Below are positions 43,751 through 53,261 of a stretch of DNA of 64,000 nt, piece by piece. The position numbers and the translations under genes are program-made. The stretch comes from JBBSUQ01 sp964389755 (GTDB taxonomy: Bacteria; Bacteroidota; Bacteroidia; Flavobacteriales_D; Crocinitomicaceae). The notes under the pieces are model-generated. The model was given only the letters and a program-made list of their open reading frames with translations. It had not been told where the DNA came from and did no database searches. Every line of letters starts with the position of its first letter. The first letter of the stretch is position 1. Location of the stretch: positions 1 to 64,000 of the forward strand of contig CAYMEW010000012.1 of the NCBI GenBank assembly GCA_964389755.1, in the 5' to 3' direction.

Positions 43751-46700
43751 ATGAGTGAACGAATACTCCGGGCGCTGATGCAGCTATTTGCGATCATCGC
43801 AAAAGTTGATGAACTGCCCGATTCGAACGAAGACGAATTAATTGAAAGTACGCAGGGAAAGAAGATCGTGGAATCCTTCCTGCGCTCGGAATTGAACTCT
43901 TCACTCGTTAAACAGTACCTCGAACTCTTTGACGAATATCTCAATACGCATCACAGCAGTTCGAAGAAAAAAGACGGACAGCGCAAGCGTACCGCAGTCA
44001 ATTCGGTTAAAGTATTGCGAATCTGTGCACAGATCAATGAAGAACTGACACAGCGCCAGAAGGTCATTGTACTGATCCGGATTTTTGAATACATCCATGC
44101 CAATAACATCCTGAGTGAACAGGAGATCGAATTCGTTTCAACGGTAGCAGAATCTTTCAACATTTCGTCCGAAGAATACGAACTGATCAAAGCATTTCTC
44201 GACGGGAGTACACATGAAAAGCAGGATCACGCCGAATTACTGTACATTTCGGCAAAAGATCCCGGTTTCGCACAGGCGCGTTTCATTCGTTCCCCCGAAC
44301 TGGAAGGAGAGCTCCGGATTTTACGTATCCTGAGCGTAAACACCTTCTTTTTCAGGTATTACGGACATGAAGAGCTGAGCCTGAACGGACAGATCGTAAG
44401 CAATCAGCGCACGCATATCTTTAATCAGGGATCAACGGTTCGGACAGCGAAAAGTCAACCGGTGTATTACAGCGACGTAATCGCACATTTCCTCAACGAC
44501 GGCCACGACATCAGCCTCAATTTTCGGATCGAAGAGGTTGAATATGTGTTCCGAAACGGAAAAAAAGGACTTCACACGATCAATTTCTCGGAAAATGCCG
44601 GGAAACTCATTGGAATCATGGGCGGGTCCGGAACGGGAAAAAGTACGTTGCTCAATGTCCTGAACGGGAACTACACACCAACAAAGGGACGTATCACCAT
44701 CAACGGGATCGATATTCACCGGGAGAAGTCCAGGCTGGAAGGTGTGATCGGCTTTGTGAGCCAGGATGACCTGCTGATCGAGGAACTTACCGTATTCCAG
44801 AACCTGTATTACAACGCCAAACTCTGTTTTAACGAGCTTTCGGACGAAGCGATCATTCGCCGGGTGGAAGATATACTGCAGGTGATCGGTCTTTACGAGG
44901 TACATGACCTGAAAGTGGGCTCACCCCTTGAAAAAACAATTTCGGGTGGTCAGCGCAAGCGACTCAACATTGCGCTTGAACTCATCCGGGAACCGTCCGT
45001 ACTTTTCGTGGATGAACCGACCTCCGGACTCTCTTCACGGGATTCGGAAAACATCATGGACCTCCTGAAAGAACTGGCCCTGAAAGGCAAACTCGTTTTC
45101 GTGGTCATTCACCAGCCGTCTTCCGATATTTTCAAAATGTTTGATCGCCTGTTCATCCTCGACCAGGGCGGCTATCCGATCTTCAACGGAGACCCGATCG
45201 ATGCGATCGTATATTTCAAAAAACACGTTCATCACGTCAATGCCGAGGAACGCGAATGTTCACTGTGCGGAAATGTGAACCCGGAGCAGATCTTCAACAT
45301 CATCGAATCCAAGGTGGTCGACGAATACGGGAACCTCACAGAATACCGGAAAGTGTCCGCCGAAGAATGGAACCAGCGCTACCAGGACGAAATCAGTGTG
45401 CCACAGGTGGAACAGATCGACACGCCGCCGCAAAGCAGTACGCGCATCGCGAATCTGTGGACCCAGTTCAGTGTGTTTTTCAAGCGCGATATCCTGAGTA
45501 AACTCGCGAATCGCCAGTACATGATGGTGAACCTGCTCGAAGCCCCGGTACTTGCGCTGATACTCGCCTACTTCGTAAAGTATTATCGCGCGGGGAGCGG
45601 TGAATATTCATTCTACATGAATGAGAACATCCCGCAGTACATCTTCATCGCCGTGGTGGTTTCTTTATTTCTCGGGCTCACGGTAGCAGCCGAGGAGATC
45701 ATCAAGGACAAAAAGATCCTGAAACGCGAATCCTTTCTGAACCTTTCGCGCGGAAGTTACCTGGTTTCCAAGATTCTGATCATGTTCCTGATATCAGCGA
45801 TCCAGACGCTTTCATTTACGCTGATCGGAAACTGGATACTGGAAATTCGGGAAATGTGGTGGGAATACTGGCTTATCCTCTTTACCACTTCGTGCTGTGC
45901 AAACCTGATCGGGCTGAATATTTCGTCCGCTTTCAACTCTGCCAAGGTTATTTACATTATCGTTCCCTTGCTGATCATCCCGCAATTGCTTTTCAGTGGC
46001 GTCATCGTAAAATTCGACAAACTCAACCCGGTTTTCGGGACACGAAATGAAGTACCGTGGATCGGGAACAGCATGATTACGCGCTGGGCATACGAAGCAC
46101 TCACCGTGGTTCAGGCCAAGCAGAACGAATTTGAAAAACAATTCTTCGACCTTCATGAGAAACGCAGCCAGGCTGCCTGGAAGCGCGATTACTGGATGCC
46201 GGAAGTGAAAAGCGCACTTTCCCGCCTTCAGGATAATTCCCTGACCCGAAGTGAATTTGAAAGTGCCCGTACGATCGCGGTAAACGAGCTTCAAAAAGAA
46301 GAGGACTACTGGGGAAATATGTCCTGCAAAAATTGCACGAATACACTTTCGACACTGAATTACGGCCAAGCCATCCCCAAAGCGACCAGAAAGGAGATCG
46401 GACTGTTTCTCGAACGCGCAAAGAAGCAATACAACAAGTTTTTCAATGATGCGTCCAACGCTATTGACGCGGAGATCCGCAGGATGGGTTCGGAGATGTA
46501 TCAGCTGAAGCGCAATGCCTTTCAAAATGAAAGTTTGTACAACCTGGTCACACAGCGTAACGAAGTGAACAAAATCCTCGAAGTCAATGGCGAACTGATC
46601 CAAAAGGACGACCCCATTTACCTCGAACCGAAGAACAGGCGTTTTTTGGATGCGCATTTTTATGCTCCGGCCAAATACTTCATGGGGAAACGTTTTACGA

Positions 46701-46822
46701 CCTTCCTGGCCAATACGATCGTAATCTGGCTTTTTACGATCTTTTTCAGCATTACACTATACTATGACTGGCTGCGTAAACTGTTGCAGTTCGGTACTCG
46801 TTTCCGTCGGGTCTGGAAATAA
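43751..46822 (+). CDS. TerB-like/ABC(G)-type transporter, single-chain ATPase and permease
   Basis: A 1023-residue protein. The N-terminus (about 1-160) is an all-helical TerB-like region, followed by about 90 residues of strand-rich FHA-like or receiver-like region (about 165-265). The ABC ATPase (about 270-500) is complete: Walker A GGSGTGKS (291-298), signature SGGQRKR (398-404), Walker B ending in DEP (Asp421). Then CSLC (Cys503, Cys506), a linker, and ABC-2 type transmembrane helices from about 600. A long soluble region (about 790-970) with CKNC (Cys859, Cys862) interrupts the last helices. Substrate unknown; the ABCG-like order ATPase-then-permease suggests export. All catalytic residues are present. 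Confidence 0.88.
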   Translation: MSERILRALMQLFAIIAKVDELPDSNEDELIESTQGKKIVESFLRSELNSSLVKQYLELFDEYLNTHHSSSKKKDGQRKRTAVNSVKVLRICAQINEELTQRQKVIVLIRIFEYIHANNILSEQEIEFVSTVAESFNISSEEYELIKAFLDGSTHEKQDHAELLYISAKDPGFAQARFIRSPELEGELRILRILSVNTFFFRYYGHEELSLNGQIVSNQRTHIFNQGSTVRTAKSQPVYYSDVIAHFLNDGHDISLNFRIEEVEYVFRNGKKGLHTINFSENAGKLIGIMGGSGTGKSTLLNVLNGNYTPTKGRITINGIDIHREKSRLEGVIGFVSQDDLLIEELTVFQNLYYNAKLCFNELSDEAIIRRVEDILQVIGLYEVHDLKVGSPLEKTISGGQRKRLNIALELIREPSVLFVDEPTSGLSSRDSENIMDLLKELALKGKLVFVVIHQPSSDIFKMFDRLFILDQGGYPIFNGDPIDAIVYFKKHVHHVNAEERECSLCGNVNPEQIFNIIESKVVDEYGNLTEYRKVSAEEWNQRYQDEISVPQVEQIDTPPQSSTRIANLWTQFSVFFKRDILSKLANRQYMMVNLLEAPVLALILAYFVKYYRAGSGEYSFYMNENIPQYIFIAVVVSLFLGLTVAAEEIIKDKKILKRESFLNLSRGSYLVSKILIMFLISAIQTLSFTLIGNWILEIREMWWEYWLILFTTSCCANLIGLNISSAFNSAKVIYIIVPLLIIPQLLFSGVIVKFDKLNPVFGTRNEVPWIGNSMITRWAYEALTVVQAKQNEFEKQFFDLHEKRSQAAWKRDYWMPEVKSALSRLQDNSLTRSEFESARTIAVNELQKEEDYWGNMSCKNCTNTLSTLNYGQAIPKATRKEIGLFLERAKKQYNKFFNDASNAIDAEIRRMGSEMYQLKRNAFQNESLYNLVTQRNEVNKILEVNGELIQKDDPIYLEPKNRRFLDAHFYAPAKYFMGKRFTTFLANTIVIWLFTIFFSITLYYDWLRKLLQFGTRFRRVWK

Positions 46823-46823
46823 A

Positions 46824-46865
46824 AAAACCGCTTTTCCGGGGAAAAACGGTTTTACTTGTTTTTTC
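46824..46865. terminator. Terminator behind the ABC transporter
   Basis: Stem AAAACCG (46824-46830) / CGGTTTT (46847-46853) with inner TTTTCC/GGAAAA pairing, followed by a T-rich tail. The A-run on the left makes it usable from the minus strand too. Confidence 0.75.
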
Positions 46866-46925
46866 AAATTTCCAGGGGAAGTATCAAAACGCGGACAAAT
46901 TAGAGCATTCCATTTATAAAATCGA

Positions 46926-47405
46926 TTACCCGTGCTTGCATATAAATCTGCGAGCCTCTTTGTATTCCTTTTTACGCGCTTTCAGGTTCTCTTTTTCCAT
47001 GTCTTCGTATTCCGTGCCTTTTACACTTTGATCCATAGACAGTTTGATGGTGCGGTCGCACATCCCCACGCGATAGCCGTCATCGCCGGCATTTACGAAC
47101 ATGAACCACTCTTCGCCTAACTCTACATGAAGTCCGCAGGAAGCTGAACTCGAAGAAGTCCGCACTTCGATCCGCTCACCTTTTTTCACATTTTTAAATG
47201 CTTTGCTTACTTCGATCGTGATGGTAGTTGTATAGGTTTGTTTGTCTTCGGCAACGCGTACGACCTTCCCCGTAAAAATCGCAGCGGCGTTCGTTAACTC
47301 TTCCTGTGTCAGGGGTCCGTTTGGCATACAGCGGCAGGCCAACGCACCACCGGCACTAACCAGGTTGATGAACAAAATACTCAGTATAAGGGTTACATTT
47401 TTCAT
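46926..47405 (-). CDS. Secreted TIMP/NTR-like protein
   Basis: A 159-residue exported protein. The signal peptide would end at GALA|CRC, leaving Cys24 and Cys26 at the mature N-terminus as C-x-C, the arrangement of tissue inhibitors of metalloproteinases and other NTR domains. An ADAAAIFTGKVV-type strand (sequence: AAAIFTGKVVRVAED), WFMFV and two more cysteines (SCGLHVE, GMCDRTIK) fit a small OB-fold barrel with disulfides. The alternative is a lipoprotein with Cys24 lipidated, since GALAC is a borderline lipobox. The role (protease inhibition, surface function) is not shown. Convergent with the ABC transporter gene. Confidence 0.7.
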   Translation of the reverse strand: MKNVTLILSILFINLVSAGGALACRCMPNGPLTQEELTNAAAIFTGKVVRVAEDKQTYTTTITIEVSKAFKNVKKGERIEVRTSSSSASCGLHVELGEEWFMFVNAGDDGYRVGMCDRTIKLSMDQSVKGTEYEDMEKENLKARKKEYKEARRFICKHG

Positions 47406-47544
47406 AATTGGAATTTTTACTGAATTAAATCAAGAAACATTCCAAAAATAACAGAAAAGACGGAATTGGAGGCATGCAGTCCCGAACGGAAGGGTTCGAA
47501 GAATAAATTAACGGGAATTTATCCTGCTATCCTGCCAAAACCAT

Positions 47545-47552
47545 TATTTTTG
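47545..47552 (+). promoter_or_regulatory. minus-7 promoter box of the polyamine operon
   Basis: TATTTTTG (TAnnTTTG), 34 bases before the ATG at 47587, giving a leader of about 28 bases. Confidence 0.55.
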
Positions 47553-47586
47553 AAACGGATTTTTAATTTTATATTTCATTCAGGAA

Positions 47587-48876
47587 ATGAGTAACATCGC
47601 TTTAGGAAATCACATTCTTGTAGAATTTATGAACTGCGACCCGCACATTATGAACGACGTGGCCGCAATTGAACGGGACATGGTAGCAGCGGCCCAACAG
47701 GCCGGAGCAACTGTCATTAACTCGACTTTTCACCATTTTTCGCCCTGGGGCGTGTCCGGTGTGGTCGTCATACAGGAAAGTCACCTGGCTATTCATACCT
47801 GGCCGGAATACGGTTATGCTGCGGTGGATCTCTTTACCTGCGGAGACATGGATGCGTGGATCTCCTTCGATCACCTGAAAGACTGTTTCAAATCCAAATC
47901 GTATTCGGCAATCGAATGCCGCCGCGGATCGGTAAACCTGCTTACTCGCAACGATTTCGACATGACCACGATGCGTCAGAAAGCTTCGGACTGGAAAAAC
48001 CCGGATTTCTTTACACGCAACGTCTGGTTTACGGATAAGGACGAAAACCAGGCGCTCTCGCTCCGATTTACCGGAGAAGTATTCTATGATGTACAGTCCC
48101 CCTACCAACGCGTTCGCATTCTCGAAAGCTACAAATACGGGAAAATGCTGGCGCTCGACGATATGGTCATGACTACCATTGAAGACGAATTCCACTACCA
48201 TGAAATGATCGCTCACCCGGCCATGTTTACACACAAAGACCCCAAAAAGGTTCTCGTGATCGGTGGTGGCGACGGCGGAACGGTTCGCGAACTGCTTCGG
48301 CACGAAGGTTTGGAACACGTAACCATGGTGGAAATTGACGGAGAAGTTATCAAAGCCTGTCGCGAGCACCTGCCGGAAATTGCCGCTTCCTTCGAACACC
48401 CGAAACTGAACCTGCTCGTGGAAGACGGGATCGCGTTTGTGAAAAATGCAACCGATGAAGCCTACGACATCGTGATCGTTGACGGCTCCGACCCCGTGGG
48501 ACCGGCTGAAGGACTGTTTTCAGAAACATTCTACCGAGACTGTCATCGCATTCTCAAACCGGGTGGGATTCTGCTCACGCAAGGCGAATCGCCGAAATTT
48601 AATGAAAAAGCATTCTCCGAACTGAACTTTACCCTCCAGGATATTTTCGGAGTCGGCAACACACCGGTCTCACTCTTTTTCGTACCGACCTATCCGTCCG
48701 GAATGTGGAGTTTCCAGTACGGGCTCAAAGGATCTCCGGATCCGAAAAATATCAGTAACGACGAAGAGATCGACGCTTTCGTGGAAGAACAGGGCTTGCG
48801 CTATTACAACGCAGATGTTCACCGCGGAAGTTTTGCAACACCGAATTTTGTCAAAAGCCTTATCACGCGTAAATGA
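47587..48876 (+). CDS. Fused S-adenosylmethionine decarboxylase-spermidine synthase
   Basis: A 429-residue bifunctional polyamine enzyme. Residues 1-120 are a prokaryotic AdoMet decarboxylase (SpeH/SpeD class 1B): self-cleavage would occur at Ser65 in ESHLAIHTWPEYGY, generating the pyruvoyl group, with His70 and Cys85 (DLFTCG) as partners. Residues about 140-429 are an aminopropyltransferase: the AdoMet loop GGGDGGTVREL, VEIDGEVIKACR, VDGSDPVGPAEGLF. The decarboxylated AdoMet would be used in the same chain to turn putrescine into spermidine. The next gene is a ureohydrolase overlapping by four bases, which provides putrescine if it is an agmatinase. Confidence 0.93.
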   Translation: MSNIALGNHILVEFMNCDPHIMNDVAAIERDMVAAAQQAGATVINSTFHHFSPWGVSGVVVIQESHLAIHTWPEYGYAAVDLFTCGDMDAWISFDHLKDCFKSKSYSAIECRRGSVNLLTRNDFDMTTMRQKASDWKNPDFFTRNVWFTDKDENQALSLRFTGEVFYDVQSPYQRVRILESYKYGKMLALDDMVMTTIEDEFHYHEMIAHPAMFTHKDPKKVLVIGGGDGGTVRELLRHEGLEHVTMVEIDGEVIKACREHLPEIAASFEHPKLNLLVEDGIAFVKNATDEAYDIVIVDGSDPVGPAEGLFSETFYRDCHRILKPGGILLTQGESPKFNEKAFSELNFTLQDIFGVGNTPVSLFFVPTYPSGMWSFQYGLKGSPDPKNISNDEEIDAFVEEQGLRYYNADVHRGSFATPNFVKSLITRK

Positions 48877-49928
48877 GCGACTTTGATCCGAATGGCGTGG
48901 GAATAGCCAACGGGAATCTTTTTGGTTTCCCCGTCAGTGAAACAGAGGCAGATATTATTGTAGTTCCGGTTCCATGGGATGCCACGGCGTCCTATGGAAA
49001 AGGGACGAGCAAAGGCCCCGATGCCATTCTCGAGGCGTCCACTCAACTGGATTTTTACCACCCGGAACTTTCGGACGCCTATAAAACTAAAGTGTATATG
49101 TCTCCCGTGTCACGCGAGTGGCAGGATATCAACGACGAACTGTGTACCCGCGGAACCGAATACATTCGTTTTCTTGAAGAAGGAGGAAAAGTCGGTGACA
49201 ATGCGGCGCACATGCAACTGCTCGAAGATATGCGGGAAGCACAACAGGCCCTTCGCGATAATTTATTCGAACGCAGCCGGGAAATTCTTCGAAAAGGCGC
49301 AACCCCTGCCGTACTCGGGGGCGAACACTCCACGCCTTTCGGCCTGATCCGTGCGCTTGACGAACATTACGCTAATTTCGGAATTTTACAGATCGATGCA
49401 CATGCCGATCTTCGCAATGCGTACGAAGGATTCGAACAGTCGCATGCGAGCATCATGTACAATGTGCTCGAACACTGCCCGAACCTCGTCAAACTCGTTC
49501 AGGTTGGCATCCGTGACATTGCGCAATCGGAAGTGGACATCATCGAATCCAATGCCGACCGTATCAATACGTTTTTCGACTGGCACCTCAAACAGTCACA
49601 ATTTGAAGGTAAAACCTGGGCAAAACAGGTACAGGAGATCATTTCCTGCCTTCCGCATCATGTTTACATTTCCTTTGATATTGACGGATTATGCCCGGAA
49701 CTCTGCCCGAACACCGGTACTCCCGTGGTCGGAGGCTTTTCGCTCCAGGAGATCACCTACCTGTTCTTCGAGCTTGTAAGAAGCGGCCGCGAGATCATCG
49801 GTTTTGACCTGAATGAAGTTGCACCGGGAGAAAGCGGCGACTGGGATGCCAATGTGGGTGCCAGGGCCTTGTGGAACCTCGTATGTGCTACCGAAAAAAG
49901 TCGTCGATTGCACCGGACTAAAAAATAA
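48873..49928 (+). CDS. Ureohydrolase family protein, probable agmatinase
   Basis: A 351-residue binuclear manganese ureohydrolase that would release urea from agmatine or a similar guanidino compound to give putrescine. Metal ligands present: His152 (GGEHS), Asp175-His177-Asp179 (DAHADLR), Asp269 and Asp271 (SFDIDGL). Length is a little above typical agmatinase (about 300). Arginase and formimidoglutamase activity cannot be excluded from sequence. Co-translation with the spermidine synthase fusion (ATGA overlap at 48873-48876) supports agmatinase; arginine decarboxylase is not in the window. Confidence 0.9.
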   Translation: MSDFDPNGVGIANGNLFGFPVSETEADIIVVPVPWDATASYGKGTSKGPDAILEASTQLDFYHPELSDAYKTKVYMSPVSREWQDINDELCTRGTEYIRFLEEGGKVGDNAAHMQLLEDMREAQQALRDNLFERSREILRKGATPAVLGGEHSTPFGLIRALDEHYANFGILQIDAHADLRNAYEGFEQSHASIMYNVLEHCPNLVKLVQVGIRDIAQSEVDIIESNADRINTFFDWHLKQSQFEGKTWAKQVQEIISCLPHHVYISFDIDGLCPELCPNTGTPVVGGFSLQEITYLFFELVRSGREIIGFDLNEVAPGESGDWDANVGARALWNLVCATEKSRRLHRTKK

Positions 49929-49959
49929 AAGGCCTTTGTTTCCGGGGTAAATTTTTGTT

Positions 49960-49967
49960 TATCTTTA
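49960..49967 (+). promoter_or_regulatory. Possible minus-7 box (TATCTTTA) of the SpoIIE sensor
   Basis: TATCTTTA lies 30 bases before the ATG at 49998; a GTG at 49992 is the only other candidate start. Confidence 0.4.
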
Positions 49968-49997
49968 TTCCGACAGAAAAACAACGCTGCTGTGAGA

Positions 49998-52900
49998 ATG
50001 CATAAACTGCTTATCCTCTTCATCTTTGCCTTCCTTTCACTCTGCGTGCAGGCTCAGAATTACTGGCTTGGCGGACGCATTCCGTCCAGGTACTTCAGCG
50101 ATAAGGATTTCGGAACATCTCCGCAGATCTTAACGGGCGACCAGGGAACCGGGGGAATGGTATTCTTCGGAAATAACCAGCAGATCATCGGGTTTAACGG
50201 CACGGACTGGTTCAAAGTCGGTATAGAGCGTCAGCAACTCGCCCCGGAACAATATACGATCGTTCGCAATTCGGTGGTACAATGTATTCGCACCGCGTCC
50301 AATGGCATCACCTACGTCGGACGGGATAACAATTTCGGGAAAATTGCCTACTCCGATTCGGGTTTCATCCGCTACATTCCACTTCATACGGGCAACGCTA
50401 AAAATAACTTCGGACTCGTGCGCGATTTGTACGAAACCAAAGCGGGAACGGTACTTGTACTCGCACAACACGGGATCTTCCGCATTAAAAAAGAAAAAAC
50501 GGAAGTGCTCTCCTACCCGCTTCGTTCCGCAGAAAATTACGTGCTTTCCGGCAGTGTGCGCACTGAAAAAGGTGTCATTATCATTCTGAAAGCCAAAAAA
50601 ACGGCCGGGAATGATTTTATCAGTTTCTATTACGAGAACGCGTCCGGCACTATACGCCAGCTTGACCTGCCCGGACACATCAATTTACAAAATCCGCGCG
50701 GCAGTGTGGTCATCGGCTCAAAAACATACATTTTCGGACTAAATCACAAGATCTATACACTTTCTGAAAACGGCGATACGCTCACCTGGAATGAAGCCGA
50801 AACTTCACTTTTCCCGGAACTGTCAGATTATACGGTGCTTTCCGTAGCGCGCAAGGATAAGTATATTTTTATCGGGACGGATGCTCACGGACTGCTTGTC
50901 TTAAATGAGAAAGGTGAAATTCTTCGTCACTTCGACCTCGAGGACGGCTTACAGAACATGACCGTCAACAGCTTATTCCATGATTCCGAAAACAACCTGT
51001 GGCTTTGCCTGGACAACGGCATTCACTTCATTGAACTTTCGAGTCCGGTATCTGCCTACGAAAAAGATAAAGGCATCACAGCGAACGTGCAATCGCTGGC
51101 CATGTATAAAAAACACATTCTTGCAGCTACCACCACAGACCTGGCGATCAGCACAACGGACGGTGAAAATCGTTATTTCAAAAACACACCGGTGTTCGGT
51201 GAGGCGCTTTTCCACATTAAAAGCTTCAACACCTCGCTCGGAATACGCTACCTGGTGGTCGGATATAACGGTGTATACGAATATTTCCCCGAAACAAATA
51301 CACGCAAACTGATTACGGCCGCATACGGCTGGAAACTGTTTCAGTCTCCCCGCAACCCGGATGTTATTTACCTGGGGCTGGACAGCGGCCTCGGCGAGAT
51401 TCGCGTAAGCGCCAAAGGCTTCGAGTACCGCGAATTGCTTACCGGCATGGGCGGAGATGTGATCCAGATAACCGGAGATAAAAAGTACCTCTATTTCGGT
51501 GTACATTCGAAAGGCGTATGCATTTATGACCTGGATACCGGCGAATCCAGGATTGTGGCGCTCGGAAGCGGCCACGGATCAAAATCGTATTATTACTGCG
51601 AACTTTTCAACGGAAAATTATTCGTGGGATGCATCTCGGGAATTTATACACTCAACGAGGGTCGTACCAAACTGGAACCGTTTGAAGCGGTAAACGGCCA
51701 TTTTCAGGGTGGCGAGGATTTCCAGATCCACAGGCTGGTCAACGAAAACAACAAACGTCTCTGGATTATTTTTCACGATTCCCAGGACGCGCAATCCTAT
51801 AAAGAAACGGGATATCTCGAAAACGGGCAAAGTGGTTACACCTGGACCAGCTGGCCATTTGTCGGGCTTCGACAGGCCGGTATTTCCAATGACCTGTTTT
51901 TTACGGGAGAAGGCGAGATTCTCTTTGCAGGCCTGAACGGCGTGTATGTGTATCGGAAAGACCACCAACTTTCGCCGTCACGAACGTTCCCGGTATTGAT
52001 CGACGCCATCCAGGTAAACGGCAAAACGATCTGCGGTAATCCGGAGTTCGCACCGAAGATCGGCGATATTCCGTATAAAAATAACTCGTTAAAAGTCATT
52101 TTTCATGCAGCCACCTTCAACGGCAGCGGCAGGGTCGAATACGCTTACAAGCTCAGCGGCTTTACCGAAGACTGGTCCGAATATTCCGAAGTCAATTACG
52201 CCAGTTTTCCGAAATTACCCGAAGGAAACTATCAACTGTCCGTCCGTGCCCGGAATATATACGGTTTCGTGAGCGAGGTCAGCGTTATGGATTTTACCAT
52301 ACTTCCGCCCTGGTATCGCACGTGGTGGGCCTACACGCTTTACGCGATCGTTCTGATTATCCTCGTGTACCTGATCATCCGGATCAGTACGCAGCGTATC
52401 ATCCACCAAAATACGCGACTGGAGGCAGTCGTGCTTGAACGCACCCGTGAGATCGCAGAGCAAAACACACTTCTGGAACGTCAAAAATCGGAGATAACTC
52501 TGAAGTCCAATGACATACTGGACAGCATTAAATACGCAAAGCGAATCCAGGATACGATCCTTCCTTCCGAATCCCGACTCAGCGAACTTTTCAGAGAACA
52601 CTTCGTATTTTACCGTCCGAAGGACATCGTTTCGGGGGATTTTTACTGGGCACGCGAAGCCGACGGCCTGCGGTATTTCTCTGCTGTCGACTGTACGGGA
52701 CACGGTGTTCCGGGTTCGCTTGTGAGCATTGTGGGGAACAACGGACTGTTAAGAGCCGTCAATGAATTCGGCGTCCGGGAACCCAAAGACATCCTCGATA
52801 AATTGCGGGAGATCGTGGTGGATGCCTTTCGTTCACAGGGACAGGCGGAAGTTAAGGACGGCATGGACATCGCGCTGTGTTGCATCGATCCAAAAACGAA

Positions 52901-53258
52901 TAAACTCACGTATGCTGGGGCCAACAACGAATGTGTGATCATTCGCGCCGGCGAGATCTTCGAACTTTCTCCCGACAAACAGCCTATTGGCCAGTTTACG
53001 CATCATAAACCCTTTCGGCAGCAGGAATTCGACCTCGAAAGCGGCGACTGCATCTACCTGTTCACGGACGGGTACGTGGATCAGTTCGGTGGAGAAAAAG
53101 AGAAAAAATACAAAAGCCGCTCGTTCAAAAACATGCTGATCCGTATTTCACACTTACCGATGTCCGAACAATACGCATTCATTCAACGCGAATTCGATTC
53201 CTGGAAAGGAGAACTGGAACAGGTGGACGATGTGTGCGTATTCGGTGTAAAAATTTAG
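49998..53258 (+). CDS. Propeller-sensor/SpoIIE-type PP2C phosphatase
   Basis: A 1086-residue membrane signal protein. Signal peptide at the N-terminus (cleavage near CVQAQ), then seven to fourteen repeated two-component-regulator propeller strands (about 30-640), a Y_Y_Y-type Ig domain (about 700-755, YKLSGFTEDWSEY), one transmembrane helix (about 775-795), a short coiled coil (RTREIAEQNTLLERQKSEI) and a SpoIIE/PP2C phosphatase (about 850-1086: DFYW, VDCTGHGVPG, GMDIALCCID, LFTDGYVDQFGG, DDVCVFG). It senses a periplasmic ligand and dephosphorylates a target, probably an anti-sigma-factor antagonist. No antagonist gene is adjacent. Start assumed at ATG 49998. Confidence 0.9.
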   Translation: MHKLLILFIFAFLSLCVQAQNYWLGGRIPSRYFSDKDFGTSPQILTGDQGTGGMVFFGNNQQIIGFNGTDWFKVGIERQQLAPEQYTIVRNSVVQCIRTASNGITYVGRDNNFGKIAYSDSGFIRYIPLHTGNAKNNFGLVRDLYETKAGTVLVLAQHGIFRIKKEKTEVLSYPLRSAENYVLSGSVRTEKGVIIILKAKKTAGNDFISFYYENASGTIRQLDLPGHINLQNPRGSVVIGSKTYIFGLNHKIYTLSENGDTLTWNEAETSLFPELSDYTVLSVARKDKYIFIGTDAHGLLVLNEKGEILRHFDLEDGLQNMTVNSLFHDSENNLWLCLDNGIHFIELSSPVSAYEKDKGITANVQSLAMYKKHILAATTTDLAISTTDGENRYFKNTPVFGEALFHIKSFNTSLGIRYLVVGYNGVYEYFPETNTRKLITAAYGWKLFQSPRNPDVIYLGLDSGLGEIRVSAKGFEYRELLTGMGGDVIQITGDKKYLYFGVHSKGVCIYDLDTGESRIVALGSGHGSKSYYYCELFNGKLFVGCISGIYTLNEGRTKLEPFEAVNGHFQGGEDFQIHRLVNENNKRLWIIFHDSQDAQSYKETGYLENGQSGYTWTSWPFVGLRQAGISNDLFFTGEGEILFAGLNGVYVYRKDHQLSPSRTFPVLIDAIQVNGKTICGNPEFAPKIGDIPYKNNSLKVIFHAATFNGSGRVEYAYKLSGFTEDWSEYSEVNYASFPKLPEGNYQLSVRARNIYGFVSEVSVMDFTILPPWYRTWWAYTLYAIVLIILVYLIIRISTQRIIHQNTRLEAVVLERTREIAEQNTLLERQKSEITLKSNDILDSIKYAKRIQDTILPSESRLSELFREHFVFYRPKDIVSGDFYWAREADGLRYFSAVDCTGHGVPGSLVSIVGNNGLLRAVNEFGVREPKDILDKLREIVVDAFRSQGQAEVKDGMDIALCCIDPKTNKLTYAGANNECVIIRAGEIFELSPDKQPIGQFTHHKPFRQQEFDLESGDCIYLFTDGYVDQFGGEKEKKYKSRSFKNMLIRISHLPMSEQYAFIQREFDSWKGELEQVDDVCVFGVKI

Positions 53259-53261
53259 ATC

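Noticed and set aside
45812..46657. A 281-residue minus-strand ORF
   Set aside because: Antisense shadow of the ABC transporter.
47602..48399. A 265-residue minus-strand ORF
   Set aside because: Antisense to the well-supported SpeD-SpeE fusion.
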